From Phycisphaerales bacterium (GTDB lineage Bacteria > Planctomycetota > Phycisphaerae > UBA1845 > Fen-1342), in NCBI GenBank assembly GCA_016716475.1, contig JADJWG010000001.1, positions 62,001 to 126,000 on the forward strand: a stretch of 64,000 bases of DNA, read 5' to 3'. A program made the translations under genes and the position numbers. The notes under the pieces are model-generated. The model saw only the letters and a program-made list of their open reading frames with translations, ran no database searches and had not been told where the DNA came from. This document shows, piece by piece, positions 44,643-54,079 of the stretch (position 1 is the stretch's first letter; the number at the start of each line of letters is the position of its first letter).

Positions 44643-46460
44643 TTACTCCGCCGCCGGCAGCTCCCAATTGGCTATCAGCAGCAGCAACGCCACCGTGCCG
44701 TCGATGATCGGCTCGTTGGTCGAGAAGTCCTCGAACACGTCGTGGAACACCCCCGCCTCGGACTGGAACCGGGCCAGCCGGTCTTCGCCGAAGGGTGCAA
44801 ACTTCAGACTGTCATTGATATCCTTGTACACCGGCCCATCCACCAGCCCGCCCACCGGCAGGTGCCGCTTCAGCTTCCAGAACAGGTGGTGCGGCCGGCT
44901 CGAGGCATCGCCTTCTGCCGGTACGCCGATCACCATCGACACGCCCCAAGGATTGCGGCCGAAAATCCAGTCCCGGCACTCCGCCGCGAGCGGGCGGAAC
45001 TGCCGATCGCCGGTCATGCGTTCGTACAGAACCGCCTGGGTCGCCACGGCGATGACGTTGTTCGTCGAACACCACACCAGCGGGGTGCCGAGCCGATAGG
45101 GGTTCTCCTCGGCAAGCACGCGGACACGCTCCAGCGCCGCACGATAGTAGCCCGCCAGCCGCGCTTGGTCCGCCGCATCGACATGCGGATACAGGCGCCA
45201 ATGCGCGAGGTTCACATAGGGAAAGCACTCGTAGTGACCGTGGCGGGCCGGTCCCGCCGGTCGTGTCGTCGTTCCCGCTTGCGTCGTAGTTGCCGGCTGG
45301 GTGGTCGCTGGTACTGCCGGTCGCGCAGCGGGTGTCGTCGAAACGACCGGCCGCGTACCTTCTCGCCAGCCGATCCACTCGCTGTCGCCGGCGCGGTCGG
45401 CATACTCGAGCGCCTGTCGCAGGTACTCCGGCTTACGCGTGGCGATGTAAAGTTCCGTCGCGGCCCACTGGAGATCGTCGTAGAACGAGCGTTCGCCGTA
45501 GTAGTACGGTGCCTTGACCGGCACCGACATCGCCGTTCCCAGGCGCGCCCGCGCCAGCCGATAGAGCGACTCCGCCGGCTCGATCTGACCCAGCAACGCC
45601 AGCGCCGCCGCACTGCGGCCTGCAAGATTGGAGACGCCGGTGGATTCGTTCTGGTATTTCGGTCCCTGCGGGCGGCCCAGCGCCGGCCATGCCGTCCGCG
45701 GCCCGCCCGGTCCCCAGCCGTAGTCGCTTTCATCATCGTGCCAGAGGCGATCGGGCGGAGCGTGGTCCCGATCATCCGCAATTTGCACGTACACGGTGTC
45801 GGCGTCGGGGTGAATCTTGATCAGCAGGGCGGCACCATGCCCAGCTTCGTCGACCGCCCCAGCGAGTTGCAGTGCCGCCACGCAGTACGAAGTCGTGATC
45901 ATGTGCTTGATGCGGTCACCGGCATCGTGCCAACCGCCCGTGAGATCGAGCGTACGTTCGCTCTCCGCATCGATCGCATCCCGCTGGTGGCACTGCTCGC
46001 CGGTGACCGGATTGTCGCCGCAGCGCTGCAGCCGCATAAATTCGAGCAGCTTGTCGGGCACGTCTCGGTACGCATCGGTACCGATGGAAAACGGTAGCGA
46101 CTCCGCCTGGTTGAACCGCACGGTGTACCGTCCTGGTGTGCGGAGGGCGGTAAAATCGAGGCGATAATTGTGGGCGAAGGGACCCCACGCGCCGCAATCC
46201 GGGCCGATGTCCGCAGAATACTCGCCGACGTGGAATACGCCGGTAAGGGGCTCGTCGCTCGATAACAGCGCGATCTTGGGATCGTCGGGCAGGTACCCGA
46301 TCTGGCTGGCCCGCAGCCAATACGCCCCCATGACCGGGGCAGTGAGGAAACCCGCGCACACAATCGCCACGACACTCAGGGTATAGAAGCTACAGTGCGC
46401 GGCGCGCTTCTGTGGGGCAGGATTACGTTCGCTGGTGGGCTTGGAACCGCGTGGGGACAT
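44643..46460 (-). CDS. Glycoside hydrolase family 9 (endoglucanase-like) with N-terminal Ig-like domain
   Basis: A 605-residue exported enzyme. A hydrophobic segment near residues 28-47 ([20 protein letters not shown]) is a signal peptide or anchor. Residues 48-130 form the CelD_N Ig-like domain ([18 protein letters not shown]). The GH9 catalytic domain carries [12 protein letters not shown], whose DAGD holds the nucleophile-activating aspartates. The C-terminal [34 protein letters not shown] provides the acid glutamate ([10 protein letters not shown]). A Pro/Thr/Ala-rich stretch ([16 protein letters not shown]) is inserted around residue 410. GH9 enzymes cut beta-1,4-glucans or related sugars. 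The ATG at 46460 has AGGAAC upstream. The surface protein gene upstream is PEP-CTERM type. Confidence 0.88.
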   Translation of the reverse strand: MSPRGSKPTSERNPAPQKRAAHCSFYTLSVVAIVCAGFLTAPVMGAYWLRASQIGYLPDDPKIALLSSDEPLTGVFHVGEYSADIGPDCGAWGPFAHNYRLDFTALRTPGRYTVRFNQAESLPFSIGTDAYRDVPDKLLEFMRLQRCGDNPVTGEQCHQRDAIDAESERTLDLTGGWHDAGDRIKHMITTSYCVAALQLAGAVDEAGHGAALLIKIHPDADTVYVQIADDRDHAPPDRLWHDDESDYGWGPGGPRTAWPALGRPQGPKYQNESTGVSNLAGRSAAALALLGQIEPAESLYRLARARLGTAMSVPVKAPYYYGERSFYDDLQWAATELYIATRKPEYLRQALEYADRAGDSEWIGWREGTRPVVSTTPAARPAVPATTQPATTTQAGTTTRPAGPARHGHYECFPYVNLAHWRLYPHVDAADQARLAGYYRAALERVRVLAEENPYRLGTPLVWCSTNNVIAVATQAVLYERMTGDRQFRPLAAECRDWIFGRNPWGVSMVIGVPAEGDASSRPHHLFWKLKRHLPVGGLVDGPVYKDINDSLKFAPFGEDRLARFQSEAGVFHDVFEDFSTNEPIIDGTVALLLLIANWELPAAE

Positions 46461-46607
46461 GGCGTGTTCCTGGTACGGGCACACGTAGGGGCTTGTTCAC
46501 GGCACGGTATCGCCCCGTCTGAACCGTGTCGAGTCCCATGGCCCCCCCGCCCTCCTGATTGCGGGCCTGGAGCGCGCCCCCCGGCGCACCCCAGACCGCC
46601 CTTCCAC

Positions 46608-47339
46608 TTAGCGGCGCCGCAAGCCCAGCAGCCCCGCGAGTCCCAGCAATGCGAGCGTCGTCGGCTCCGGAATGGCCTGTACGGTCACATTGTCGAACCG
46701 CAACTCGAAGTTCGTGAAGCCGTAGAACCAGCCCGGCTCGAAAGTCGTGAAACGGATTTCGTCCACATTCGCCAGCACGCTGGCGAACGTGCGCCCCGGC
46801 GGCAAGATCGGTTCGAAAGTGTTCGGATCCTCGTCACCGGTGCCACCCCAGCCCGCCGGCAGCGTGGTCGCAGTCGGATCGGTGATGACAATCTCGAAAT
46901 TCGTCCACTCGGAAGTGTTCGCCGCCGAAATCTCACCGAGGTTATACCACACGCTCACCCACGGGTAGTTGCTGCCCGGCGGGTTGTAGTGCACGAGTTC
47001 GACAATCAGGTTGCGTGGCACTTCCGTCCCGAAAAACGTGATCGAATCGACCTTCACATCGGCCGCGAGACGCACCGGCTGGCCGAACCGCGAGTAGTCA
47101 CCGATCGTCGCAGGGTTGCTGTCGTTTCGCAGTGTGGCCCCGAAGGTGTCGACCATCGCCCAGCGCAGGTGCGCGCCTGGATTACCGCCACTCGGCTCGA
47201 TGAAGTCACCGAGCACACCGTCATTCCCGAAGAACAAACCCCAACCCTCGTGCCCATCTTCAAAAGTCGTCACACTGGCCGGCGCCACCCCAACCACCAA
47301 CCCCAGAACCACGGCTGCCAGAATTTGAAATCGACGCAT
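46608..47339 (-). CDS. PEP-CTERM sorting-signal surface protein
   Basis: A 243-residue protein. N-terminal signal peptide (residues 1-21, VLGLVVGVAPASVTT). The C-terminus IPEPTTLALLGLAGLLGLRRR is the exosortase-recognised PEP-CTERM signal: PEP motif, hydrophobic helix, arginine cluster. The mature domain begins FEDGHEGWGLFFGNDGVLGDF, a jelly-roll-like pattern similar to carbohydrate-binding modules, so it may bind glycans at the cell surface. AAGGAGAGG precedes the ATG at 47339. No exosortase gene is in the window. It is divergent from the unknown gene at 47476, with operator-like palindromes between them, and lies upstream of the GH9 gene on the same strand. Confidence 0.9.
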   Translation of the reverse strand: MRRFQILAAVVLGLVVGVAPASVTTFEDGHEGWGLFFGNDGVLGDFIEPSGGNPGAHLRWAMVDTFGATLRNDSNPATIGDYSRFGQPVRLAADVKVDSITFFGTEVPRNLIVELVHYNPPGSNYPWVSVWYNLGEISAANTSEWTNFEIVITDPTATTLPAGWGGTGDEDPNTFEPILPPGRTFASVLANVDEIRFTTFEPGWFYGFTNFELRFDNVTVQAIPEPTTLALLGLAGLLGLRRR

Positions 47340-47442
47340 CTGCCTCTCCTTCGCTGAAAGACTCCATTCCAGACGGTGTTCCGCGCGGCGGCCCGATGCC
47401 GGCGCTCGAACGAATTCTACCGCACTCAAGCGATGACCACTT

Positions 47443-47469
47443 GTGCTGAGCACATTCTGAGCATATGCT
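47443..47469. promoter_or_regulatory. Two adjacent palindromes between divergent genes
   Basis: GTGCTGAGCAC (47443-47453, odd-centred perfect palindrome) and AGCATATGCT (47460-47469, even-centred perfect palindrome) lie in the divergent gap, with their centres 16-17 bases apart. They share AGCA/TGCT half-sites. The second ends 6 nt before the ATG at 47476, so a bound protein there would block that gene. Confidence 0.4.
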
Positions 47470-47475
47470 GAGATC

Positions 47476-48804
47476 ATGTCAAGCGCTTCTTTTCCACGTG
47501 CCGCTTCCAGTCTCCGCGGCGCCGGGTACACTCCGGCCGGCGTCCCCGCCACGTTTCCCGTCGAACGCCCGCTTGACGATACCCAATTCGCCGCACTGGA
47601 GCAGGCCTTGCGCGCCCTGCACCGCGACCTGCGCGGGCTGCTGGCGACTCTACCAGTCGATGCCCAGTCCGCCAGCGGACTCGCACGATCACTCGAGGTC
47701 GAGCGCACGACCTGCCAGCGCGCCGTGTCCGCGGTCAACCAGCCCTACCCCGGGGTTGAACTCGTGGGCCAGCTTCCGGGGGTCGCCGGCCTGCGTGGCC
47801 TGGTGGAGGCCGCCCGCCTGCGCTGGGCACAAGCGAACGAAATCCAGGAGGCCGCCCGCCTGTTAAACGCTGCCGTCGATGATTACGCCGACGTGCTGCG
47901 GCGCCTGGCGGGTAGCCGCGCGAAACTTCTGGCGCGGATCAGCGCGGCCGATGCCCACGAGCCCCCCCCCGCGGAGCAACACGAGACCCACGCCCGGCAG
48001 TTGTTTACTGCCGCAGCGGCCCTCACCGGGCGGCAGTCCCAGACCTGGCTCGCGGTACATATCTTCGAGCCGTCCGCGCGTCCGGATCGACTGGAGCAGA
48101 CGCGTGCCCACGGACTGATTCAGCACGTGGCGCGCGAAGACGCAGTCCCACTTACCTTCCATGTTTTCGCAACCCCAACGGCCGGCCTGGAAGCGGCCGA
48201 CGACGTTGCGGAACTCGGGCGCTTCCACCCCCTTGCCCCCGGACCTGCCACCGACAGTGTGCCGGCAGAACTGCTGCGCCTGTTCTCGTCTGACCCACCG
48301 CCTATTGTCCGAGCACGACAGCCGAATGAGTTTCTCGTCCAGACCGTGGACCCCTCCACGGGCTCACACGGCGCCTGCGATCTTGTTTTCGGCCTGCGCG
48401 GGCGCATGGCACATCCCCTGACCGCGCCACCTTTCATGGAGGAAGTCTGGGCGCTGGTCAATTTCCCGGTGCGCTGGCTGTTGCTTGACGTCTTCCTCCA
48501 CCGCGACGTGGCGCGTCGGTGCATCCCCGGAGTCGATGTTCACCTGTGGCGCCCGGATTTTGCTGCAACCGTAGGCGAACGTTGGCAGACCCGGTTCGCG
48601 ACCGGACCCCGCCTGGAGGTGCTCGGCGGTGGATTAAAGCAAACCGATTCACCGGCCTATGCGCGACAGCGCGAACTACTGCACTTCCTATTCCAATCGC
48701 GCCACCTGAACCCAGCCGACTATGTCGGCTATCGCTGCCAGGTCGAATATCCGCTCTGGCGGACGGGTTATCGCATGACCTTTGACTTCGGTGAACCCAC
48801 CTAG
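47476..48804 (+). CDS. Hypothetical protein, possible N-terminal helix-turn-helix
   Basis: A 442-residue protein of unknown family. The segment near residues 58-85 (SASGLARSLEVERTTCQRAVSAV) could be a helix-turn-helix: ARSLEVERTTCQRAV has the small-residue/turn/recognition-helix spacing. The rest is a mixed alpha/beta protein rich in hydrophobic strands (WLLLDVFLHRDVARRCIPGVDVHLWRPDF; YVGYRCQVEYPLWRTGYRMTF). No membrane helix or signal peptide. It is divergent from the PEP-CTERM gene, and adjoining palindromes make an autoregulatory repressor plausible, but this is inference. There is no clear ribosome site before the ATG at 47476, and the palindrome overlaps that region. Confidence 0.55.
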   Translation: MSSASFPRAASSLRGAGYTPAGVPATFPVERPLDDTQFAALEQALRALHRDLRGLLATLPVDAQSASGLARSLEVERTTCQRAVSAVNQPYPGVELVGQLPGVAGLRGLVEAARLRWAQANEIQEAARLLNAAVDDYADVLRRLAGSRAKLLARISAADAHEPPPAEQHETHARQLFTAAAALTGRQSQTWLAVHIFEPSARPDRLEQTRAHGLIQHVAREDAVPLTFHVFATPTAGLEAADDVAELGRFHPLAPGPATDSVPAELLRLFSSDPPPIVRARQPNEFLVQTVDPSTGSHGACDLVFGLRGRMAHPLTAPPFMEEVWALVNFPVRWLLLDVFLHRDVARRCIPGVDVHLWRPDFAATVGERWQTRFATGPRLEVLGGGLKQTDSPAYARQRELLHFLFQSRHLNPADYVGYRCQVEYPLWRTGYRMTFDFGEPT

Positions 48805-48859
48805 CCACCCCGGCGGCAACGGCGTCGGAGGATGGACGACGGGAGAGCGGCGCGGTGGC

Positions 48860-49765
48860 TCAGTTCGGTGCGATGCGCGCGTCGTAATACTTGCGCAAGT
48901 ACCCCATCCGAACCGGTTTGAAACCCAGAACCGGGTCATTGGCCGAAAGTGTCGGATCCTGGTAATTCCCCAGGTTCACATGCTTGTGGCCCACTGCCAA
49001 CCACCCGTTCAACGCTTTGAAGCGGTAAAAATCGTCCTCTACGTTCGGCTGTCGACCATTCGACACGTTCATCCGCTCAACGTGACCATCGAGGAACGCC
49101 ATGAATCCCCGGCCGCGGTGCCGCGTCGAGATGCTGTCCCAATTGGACCAGCCGCTGTCGCGCACATATTCGAGGAAGTAACGGGTATCCTCCTCCACCA
49201 CGAGTGGCGGCAAGACCGAGCGGGTCGCGTACTCCCAGCGGTTCAGGGGCGGCCCGGTCCGGCCGGGATGCGTCAGCAGCAGGCAGCGCCGCGGGAGGTG
49301 TATGGGGGCGCCGGCCATCACGAGCGGTGCGGTGTAACTGTAGCGCTTCAGGCCGGTCGAACGGTCCTCCGGCAGGGCCTTGTGGTTCGGACAGAAATAG
49401 ACCTTGTCCTGCTCGCCGACGTAGGAGTAGATCGTACCGGATTGCGGTGCCGCTTCTGCATTGGCGTAGGCAAGATTGTAGTTGGTGGTGTTCAGCGAGT
49501 AGTTGGCCGTCCCGAGCCATTCCCGGTGGCGGTCGAACGCACCGCCGGGGAGGAAACCCTGCCAGTCCGCGGCATACGAGTTGAACCCCATGGCCACCTG
49601 TCGCAGGTTGCTGCTGCATACCGCTTGTCTTCCCTGCTCACGCGCCTGGCCGAGTGCGGGTAGGAGGATCGACATCAGCAACGCAATGATCGCGACGACC
49701 ACCAGCAGCTCAATGAGCGTGAAGGCATGGGCAGGCCGGCGTCGCACCATCTTTCGACAGAGCAT
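48860..49765 (-). CDS. Prepilin-type N-terminal cleavage/methylation domain protein (DUF1559-like pseudopilin)
   Basis: A 301-residue protein with HAFTLIELLVVVAIIALLMSILLPALGQARE at the N-terminus, the type IV prepilin signal. The conserved NLRQVAMGFNSYAADWQGFLP matches the second conserved block of the family, and GFMAFLDGHVERMN is the C-terminal H-x9-DG-like box (here F-x-DGHV). The ATG at 49765 has GGGAGC 5 nt upstream. It converges with the unknown gene at 47476 and lies downstream of the tricorn protease on the same strand. It is not in an operon with secretion components. Confidence 0.9.
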   Translation of the reverse strand: MLCRKMVRRRPAHAFTLIELLVVVAIIALLMSILLPALGQAREQGRQAVCSSNLRQVAMGFNSYAADWQGFLPGGAFDRHREWLGTANYSLNTTNYNLAYANAEAAPQSGTIYSYVGEQDKVYFCPNHKALPEDRSTGLKRYSYTAPLVMAGAPIHLPRRCLLLTHPGRTGPPLNRWEYATRSVLPPLVVEEDTRYFLEYVRDSGWSNWDSISTRHRGRGFMAFLDGHVERMNVSNGRQPNVEDDFYRFKALNGWLAVGHKHVNLGNYQDPTLSANDPVLGFKPVRMGYLRKYYDARIAPN

Positions 49766-49983
49766 GCGGAAGCTCCCTTACCACGCAGACCGCCAATGAA
49801 AGAAGTGGACGGTCGCTTCGGCCTCACTGAAGCCATAGTACCATGCCGTCGGGGTCGGGAAACAATGAAAACAACGGAAAACCGGCCCGGCACGCCAGTA
49901 CACCACGGCCGGTAATGGTGGGGCCCGCGCATCGTCCGCGGGCGCCCGCCAGCGTGCACTTCGCAGACAGCCGACTCCTCGGC

Positions 49984-52900
49984 CTAGCGATCCTCCGGCC
50001 GAATGCCCATTCCACGGCGATCCGGATCGGCCGGGCGGGTCGGTGGTACGTAAGGATTACGCTTGACTTCGTCGAGCAGGTGGGCGATCGCGGCGTCGAG
50101 TTGCGGGTCGCCGCCGGCCACCATCTTGCTGGGGTCGTCGATGACCTCCAGATCGGGATCGACGCCGTGACCTTCAATACCCCAGGTTCCGTCTAGCTTG
50201 TAGTAGCCGAAAGTCGGCACACTGATCCCCGTACCATCGATCAGTCGCGGGTTACCACTGATGCCGACGAGGCCCCCCCATGTGCGTGCCCCGATGAGCT
50301 TACCGAGGCCCACCTGCCGGAAGAGGGCCGGGAACATGTCGCCGCCGGACCCGGCCCAACCGTTGATCAACATGCATTTGGGACCGAAATGGGCGAAACC
50401 CGGCGTCGGCCAATCCATGTCCGCGCGTACCGCCCAGGCGTTCAACTGGGGACGGTTGAGCAGTTCGATGAAACGCGTCGGAATCTGACCGCCGCCGTTC
50501 CAGCGTTCGTCGATGATGAGCGCGGCCGTGTGCATCTGACCCTGGAACTGCCGGAAGAGCTCATTCTGTCCCTGGATGCCGGTGTTCGGTACATGAATGT
50601 AGCCCACCTGTCCCCCGGTTCGCTCCTCAACGTAAAGGCGCTTCGTTTCGACCCACGTGCGATAGCGCAGCCCCGCGTCGGAGTCGAGCGGCTGCACGAG
50701 CACCGTGCGGGCCTCGTCGTCCATCGTCGGCGTGGCGCTCATGGTGAGTTGCACGGTCTTCCCGGCGAGGCCCTGGAACGCGGCCCATGGATCGCGCGTG
50801 GGATCCAGCGGTACGCCGTTGACCGCCAGCAGATACTCACCGACCTTCACATCGACTCCAGGCAGCGCCAACGGGCTGCGCGCATCGGCATCCCAGGGCG
50901 CCCCGCCGAGAATCCGCGCGATGCGATAGGCCCCATTCTCCAGGGCGAAGTCCGCCCCCAGGAGACCCACCGAAAGCGACACGGGCGCCGCTTCGTGCAT
51001 ACCGACGTGGTAGTACGCGTGCCCCACGTTGAGTTCACTGATCATTTCCCGAATGATGTAGGCCACATCGTCACGCGAAATGCAGTCGTCCAGCAGGGCG
51101 GCGTACTGCTCGTACTGGCCGTACCAGTCGACAGCGTGCAGGTTTTCGACGTAGAAGTAGTCGCGGAAAATCCGCCAGGTATCCCGCACGAGCTGGCGCC
51201 ACTCCGCGCGCGGATCGATCAGCACGTGCAGCTCGTCCGCCGGGACGGCTTCGTCCGTCTTCTGCCCGGCGCGGGCTTCGACGATGTGAAACTTGTTGCC
51301 TTTGCGCACGAGCACCTTCTTGCCGTCGGCTGACAGGTCGTATCCGCCGACGTCTGCCAGCACCGTCTTCTCCTCCTTCTTCTCATCGCCGAGGTTGAAG
51401 ATCTTGAGTTCGGTGCCATCGCGCGCCCCGGGCGGGCCGCGGCGCAGGTAAAGCAGGTGATTCTCATCGTTGACCGCCAGGCCGTAGTAGGTGCCGCGTC
51501 CCACGGGCAGCACGATGGCCCGCGCCTCGAAGCCCTCCAGCAGGATTTCCACTTTCTCGCGCGGCTGTTTCTCGCCATCCTTCTTCTTGGCATCGTCGGG
51601 CTGGGTGGCCGGCGCAGTGGCCGGAGCGGAGTCAGCGCCAGTCTCATCGTCCGGGTCGGCGTCGTTTCCCGGTGCGGACTCCGCAGCTTCATCGTCGTCC
51701 GCCGGGGACTCGTTCATCTCATCATGCTGCCCCTCGTCTTCCTTCTTCTTGTCGTCTTTCCACTCCTCCATGTCGTTCTTCGGCAACCACGGATGTTTCA
51801 CGTCGGCCCGCAGTGGCACCGCGAGCAGCGCCCCGGTGCTCGCATACACGAACGATTCATCCATGGCACTGTAGATCGGCGCCTCGACGTTGAGACTGCT
51901 GGTGTAAAAGAGCCAGTCACCCTTGCGGTCGAACGTCGGGGCGTTCTCGTCCGTCATGCCGCGCGTGACCTGGTGCTTCACACCGGTCTCAACCTCGTAC
52001 AGCCAAAGCGCCCGCTGCCGATTCGCACCCGTGCGGGCATACGCGATCCAGCGGGAATCATGCGACCAGCTCAGGCCCGGGGCGTTGCCGGACGGTTCGC
52101 GCTCGAGCTGCGTCAGTTCCCCGCTCTCCACCGCGCACAGGTATAACGTGCCAAAATTGTCCGCAAAGGCAATGTGCTTCGAGTCCGGCGACCAGCCCCG
52201 CATGAGCCGGAAGCCCGCGCCGAGGTCCGTGAGCTTCCGGGCCGCGCCCTTACCATCGGATGAAGTCACGTAGAGCTGGTACTCACCGGTCTCGTCGGAG
52301 AAATACGCGATCCACCGACCGTCCGGACTCCAGGCCGGATCGCGCTCCGCCGCACCGCTCGTGCGGGTGAAGTTATGCGGCACCCCCTCCTTTGCCGGCA
52401 CGCTCCAGATGTCCCCGCGCGCGGCCAGCACAACCCGCTTCCCGGTCGCCGACAGCCCCCAACTGTCGATGTTCTCACGGGCATTGGCACGTTGGGGCCG
52501 CAAGGTCGGACGATCCCCCGGTATGGTCACCTGGACTGCGGTGGGCTGCTCTGTCGCCAAGTCGAAAAGGTAGAGCTCCGACCCGAGCTGAAATACGATT
52601 TCGCCCTCACCGGTTGCTCCGGGTCCCATCGCCGGCCAGCGCACGTCGAAGTCCTTGTAATGCGTGAGTTGGCGTTGCTGGTCCGTCGCCAGGTCATACT
52701 CCCACAGGTTGAGCCGGTGATCAGATCCAGCATCGGATACGAAGTACAGTTTGCCGTCATGCCACATCGGCAACGAATCCGTGCCGCTCCAGTCGGTCAG
52801 CCGGCGCGCGGAGTGGTCCTGCAGGTTGAAGACCCACACGTCGGCATGCATGCCACCCTTGTAACGCTTCCAGGTGCGTTGGTCCGCCACGCTCGGCGTA

Positions 52901-53424
52901 TACGCCAGCCAGACGCCGTCGGCGCTGATAGTGCCGTTGCCGCCGTAGGGCACCGGGAGCTTCTCCGGCAGGCCACCGGTTGCAGCTACGGTGAACATCT
53001 CGAAGTAAAGACTGTCCTGCACGCGCTGTGCGTGGAAGATGAGACGCCCATCCGGTGTCCAGTCGCTCAGCATCTCGGTCACCGGGTGATGGGTGACCCG
53101 CTGGGGCACACCACCAGTGATGGGAATGACGTAAAGGTCGGTGTTCCCGTCGTAGTTGGCCATGTACGCGATGGACTGGCCGTCGGGACTGAAGCGCGGG
53201 AACCACTCGACACCTGCCGGATTGGCCAAGGGTGACGCGACGCCGCCGGAACGTGGCACGATCCACAGGTCGTTGGCGTAGCGAAAGACGATGTGTGTGG
53301 CGCTGACGTCGGGGGACTGAAGCATGCGGGCGTGCGGCTGAACGTCCGCCCGGGCTGTGGGGACCGACAGTCCGACGGCCAGCAGCAGGAGGACGACGGC
53401 AGACAGGCGGGGAATCAAAGACAT
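49984..53424 (-). CDS. Tricorn protease homologue (S41 family)
   Basis: An 1146-residue exported protease. Signal peptide at residues 1-27 (VVLLLLAVGLSVPTARAD). Residues 30-530 are beta-propeller repeats with WD40/TolB-like units (for example DPAWSPDGRWIAYFSDETGE). A low-complexity, strongly acidic and Lys-rich insert of about 70 residues (DDKKKEDEGQHDE...) follows near 545-615, then a second beta domain. A PDZ domain has GEYLLAVNGVPLDP. The S41 catalytic core has IPNTGIQG, RWNGGGQIPTRFIELLNRP and the nucleophile in GWAGSGGDMFPALFRQVGLG. Tricorn trims peptides released by other proteases. An in-frame start at 53442 is possible; ATG 53424 is preferred because it begins the signal peptide and follows AGGATC. 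Confidence 0.88.
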   Translation of the reverse strand: MSLIPRLSAVVLLLLAVGLSVPTARADVQPHARMLQSPDVSATHIVFRYANDLWIVPRSGGVASPLANPAGVEWFPRFSPDGQSIAYMANYDGNTDLYVIPITGGVPQRVTHHPVTEMLSDWTPDGRLIFHAQRVQDSLYFEMFTVAATGGLPEKLPVPYGGNGTISADGVWLAYTPSVADQRTWKRYKGGMHADVWVFNLQDHSARRLTDWSGTDSLPMWHDGKLYFVSDAGSDHRLNLWEYDLATDQQRQLTHYKDFDVRWPAMGPGATGEGEIVFQLGSELYLFDLATEQPTAVQVTIPGDRPTLRPQRANARENIDSWGLSATGKRVVLAARGDIWSVPAKEGVPHNFTRTSGAAERDPAWSPDGRWIAYFSDETGEYQLYVTSSDGKGAARKLTDLGAGFRLMRGWSPDSKHIAFADNFGTLYLCAVESGELTQLEREPSGNAPGLSWSHDSRWIAYARTGANRQRALWLYEVETGVKHQVTRGMTDENAPTFDRKGDWLFYTSSLNVEAPIYSAMDESFVYASTGALLAVPLRADVKHPWLPKNDMEEWKDDKKKEDEGQHDEMNESPADDDEAAESAPGNDADPDDETGADSAPATAPATQPDDAKKKDGEKQPREKVEILLEGFEARAIVLPVGRGTYYGLAVNDENHLLYLRRGPPGARDGTELKIFNLGDEKKEEKTVLADVGGYDLSADGKKVLVRKGNKFHIVEARAGQKTDEAVPADELHVLIDPRAEWRQLVRDTWRIFRDYFYVENLHAVDWYGQYEQYAALLDDCISRDDVAYIIREMISELNVGHAYYHVGMHEAAPVSLSVGLLGADFALENGAYRIARILGGAPWDADARSPLALPGVDVKVGEYLLAVNGVPLDPTRDPWAAFQGLAGKTVQLTMSATPTMDDEARTVLVQPLDSDAGLRYRTWVETKRLYVEERTGGQVGYIHVPNTGIQGQNELFRQFQGQMHTAALIIDERWNGGGQIPTRFIELLNRPQLNAWAVRADMDWPTPGFAHFGPKCMLINGWAGSGGDMFPALFRQVGLGKLIGARTWGGLVGISGNPRLIDGTGISVPTFGYYKLDGTWGIEGHGVDPDLEVIDDPSKMVAGGDPQLDAAIAHLLDEVKRNPYVPPTRPADPDRRGMGIRPEDR

Positions 53425-53656
53425 GAGCAGATCCTCATTCACGATAGGGCGCCGCGCCCGACGCAGCGCAAGGCGGGCAGTCTACCGCCACCGATCCATT
53501 TCGCGAATGGGGTGCCACGGCTGACCCCTTCCCCCACCTGGCCTGGCCGACATTTGCCTGTTCCTTAGCCCGATGCTCAATCGCCCCGGTTAGGGTGCCG
53601 CCGGATTTTGAAACACCTGGCGCGGTCGCGCGTCTCGTAGGAAGGAGAAACACAAA

Positions 53657-53859
53657 ATGCACCGCAACAAGGTCAGCCGCCGAAACCTGCTCGGAGCAGG
53701 CCCGGTGCGGAGTTATTCGGCGGGTATCAGCGGAACACGGACGCTTTCCGCCGCTTCGCAACCATCTATGGCCTCAAGCATGAGAACCCGACGATGACGC
53801 CGGTGGTGGCGGCCCCATTCGTCCCGCAACGCCGCCCAACGATGGTACACTGGGTGTAG
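53657..53859 (+). pseudogene. Possible frameshifted small gene with twin-arginine-like start
   Basis: A strong ribosome site (GGAAGGAG) precedes ATG 53657. The first frame encodes MHRNKVSRRNLLGAG then a low-likelihood tail, stopping at 53797. Another frame is open to a TAG at 53857-53859 and reads ...GAELFGGYQRNTDAF..., with GC-rich third positions as in real genes here, but it has no start codon of its own. A single indel between about 53690 and 53715 would join them. SRRNLLG resembles a Tat signal. It could also be two chance ORFs. Confidence 0.3.
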
Positions 53860-54011
53860 TCCCGCCGGATGGCACGGTGCCGGAGCGCAACGTGCCGGCC
53901 GCCCCCGGCGGTGCTGTTTCCACCCGCCCCAGTCCGTCCCGCGGGCGGCCGCCTGGTCCCCCGGTACCCGCGTGCACCCTCAGACCCGCCGCTTGATTGA
54001 GACTACGAGAC

Positions 54012-54017
54012 TATAAT
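54012..54017 (+). promoter_or_regulatory. -10 box (TATAAT) of the cytidylate-kinase-like gene
   Basis: A perfect TATAAT 63 nt before the start at 54080, in an AT-rich patch (CTATAATATC). No convincing -35 box at 16-18 nt; TTGATT is 13 nt away, too close. Confidence 0.4.
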
Positions 54018-54079
54018 ATCGAGAGAGCTGGCGCCTCAGCCAGCCGTCCGAAACCGGGGGCTGCTACTGGAGGTGCCGC

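Larger units (their letters stand above)
53425..54079. other. Intergenic region with a possible broken small gene
   Basis: No full gene. A Tat-like small ORF (53657-53797), possibly part of a frameshifted gene, lies here and is listed separately. A -10 box TATAAT is at 54012-54017. The rest shows no feature I can support. Confidence 0.45.

Noticed and set aside
44742..46097. Long plus-strand frame opposite the GH9 gene
   Set aside because: Antisense shadow; no domain, no ribosome site.
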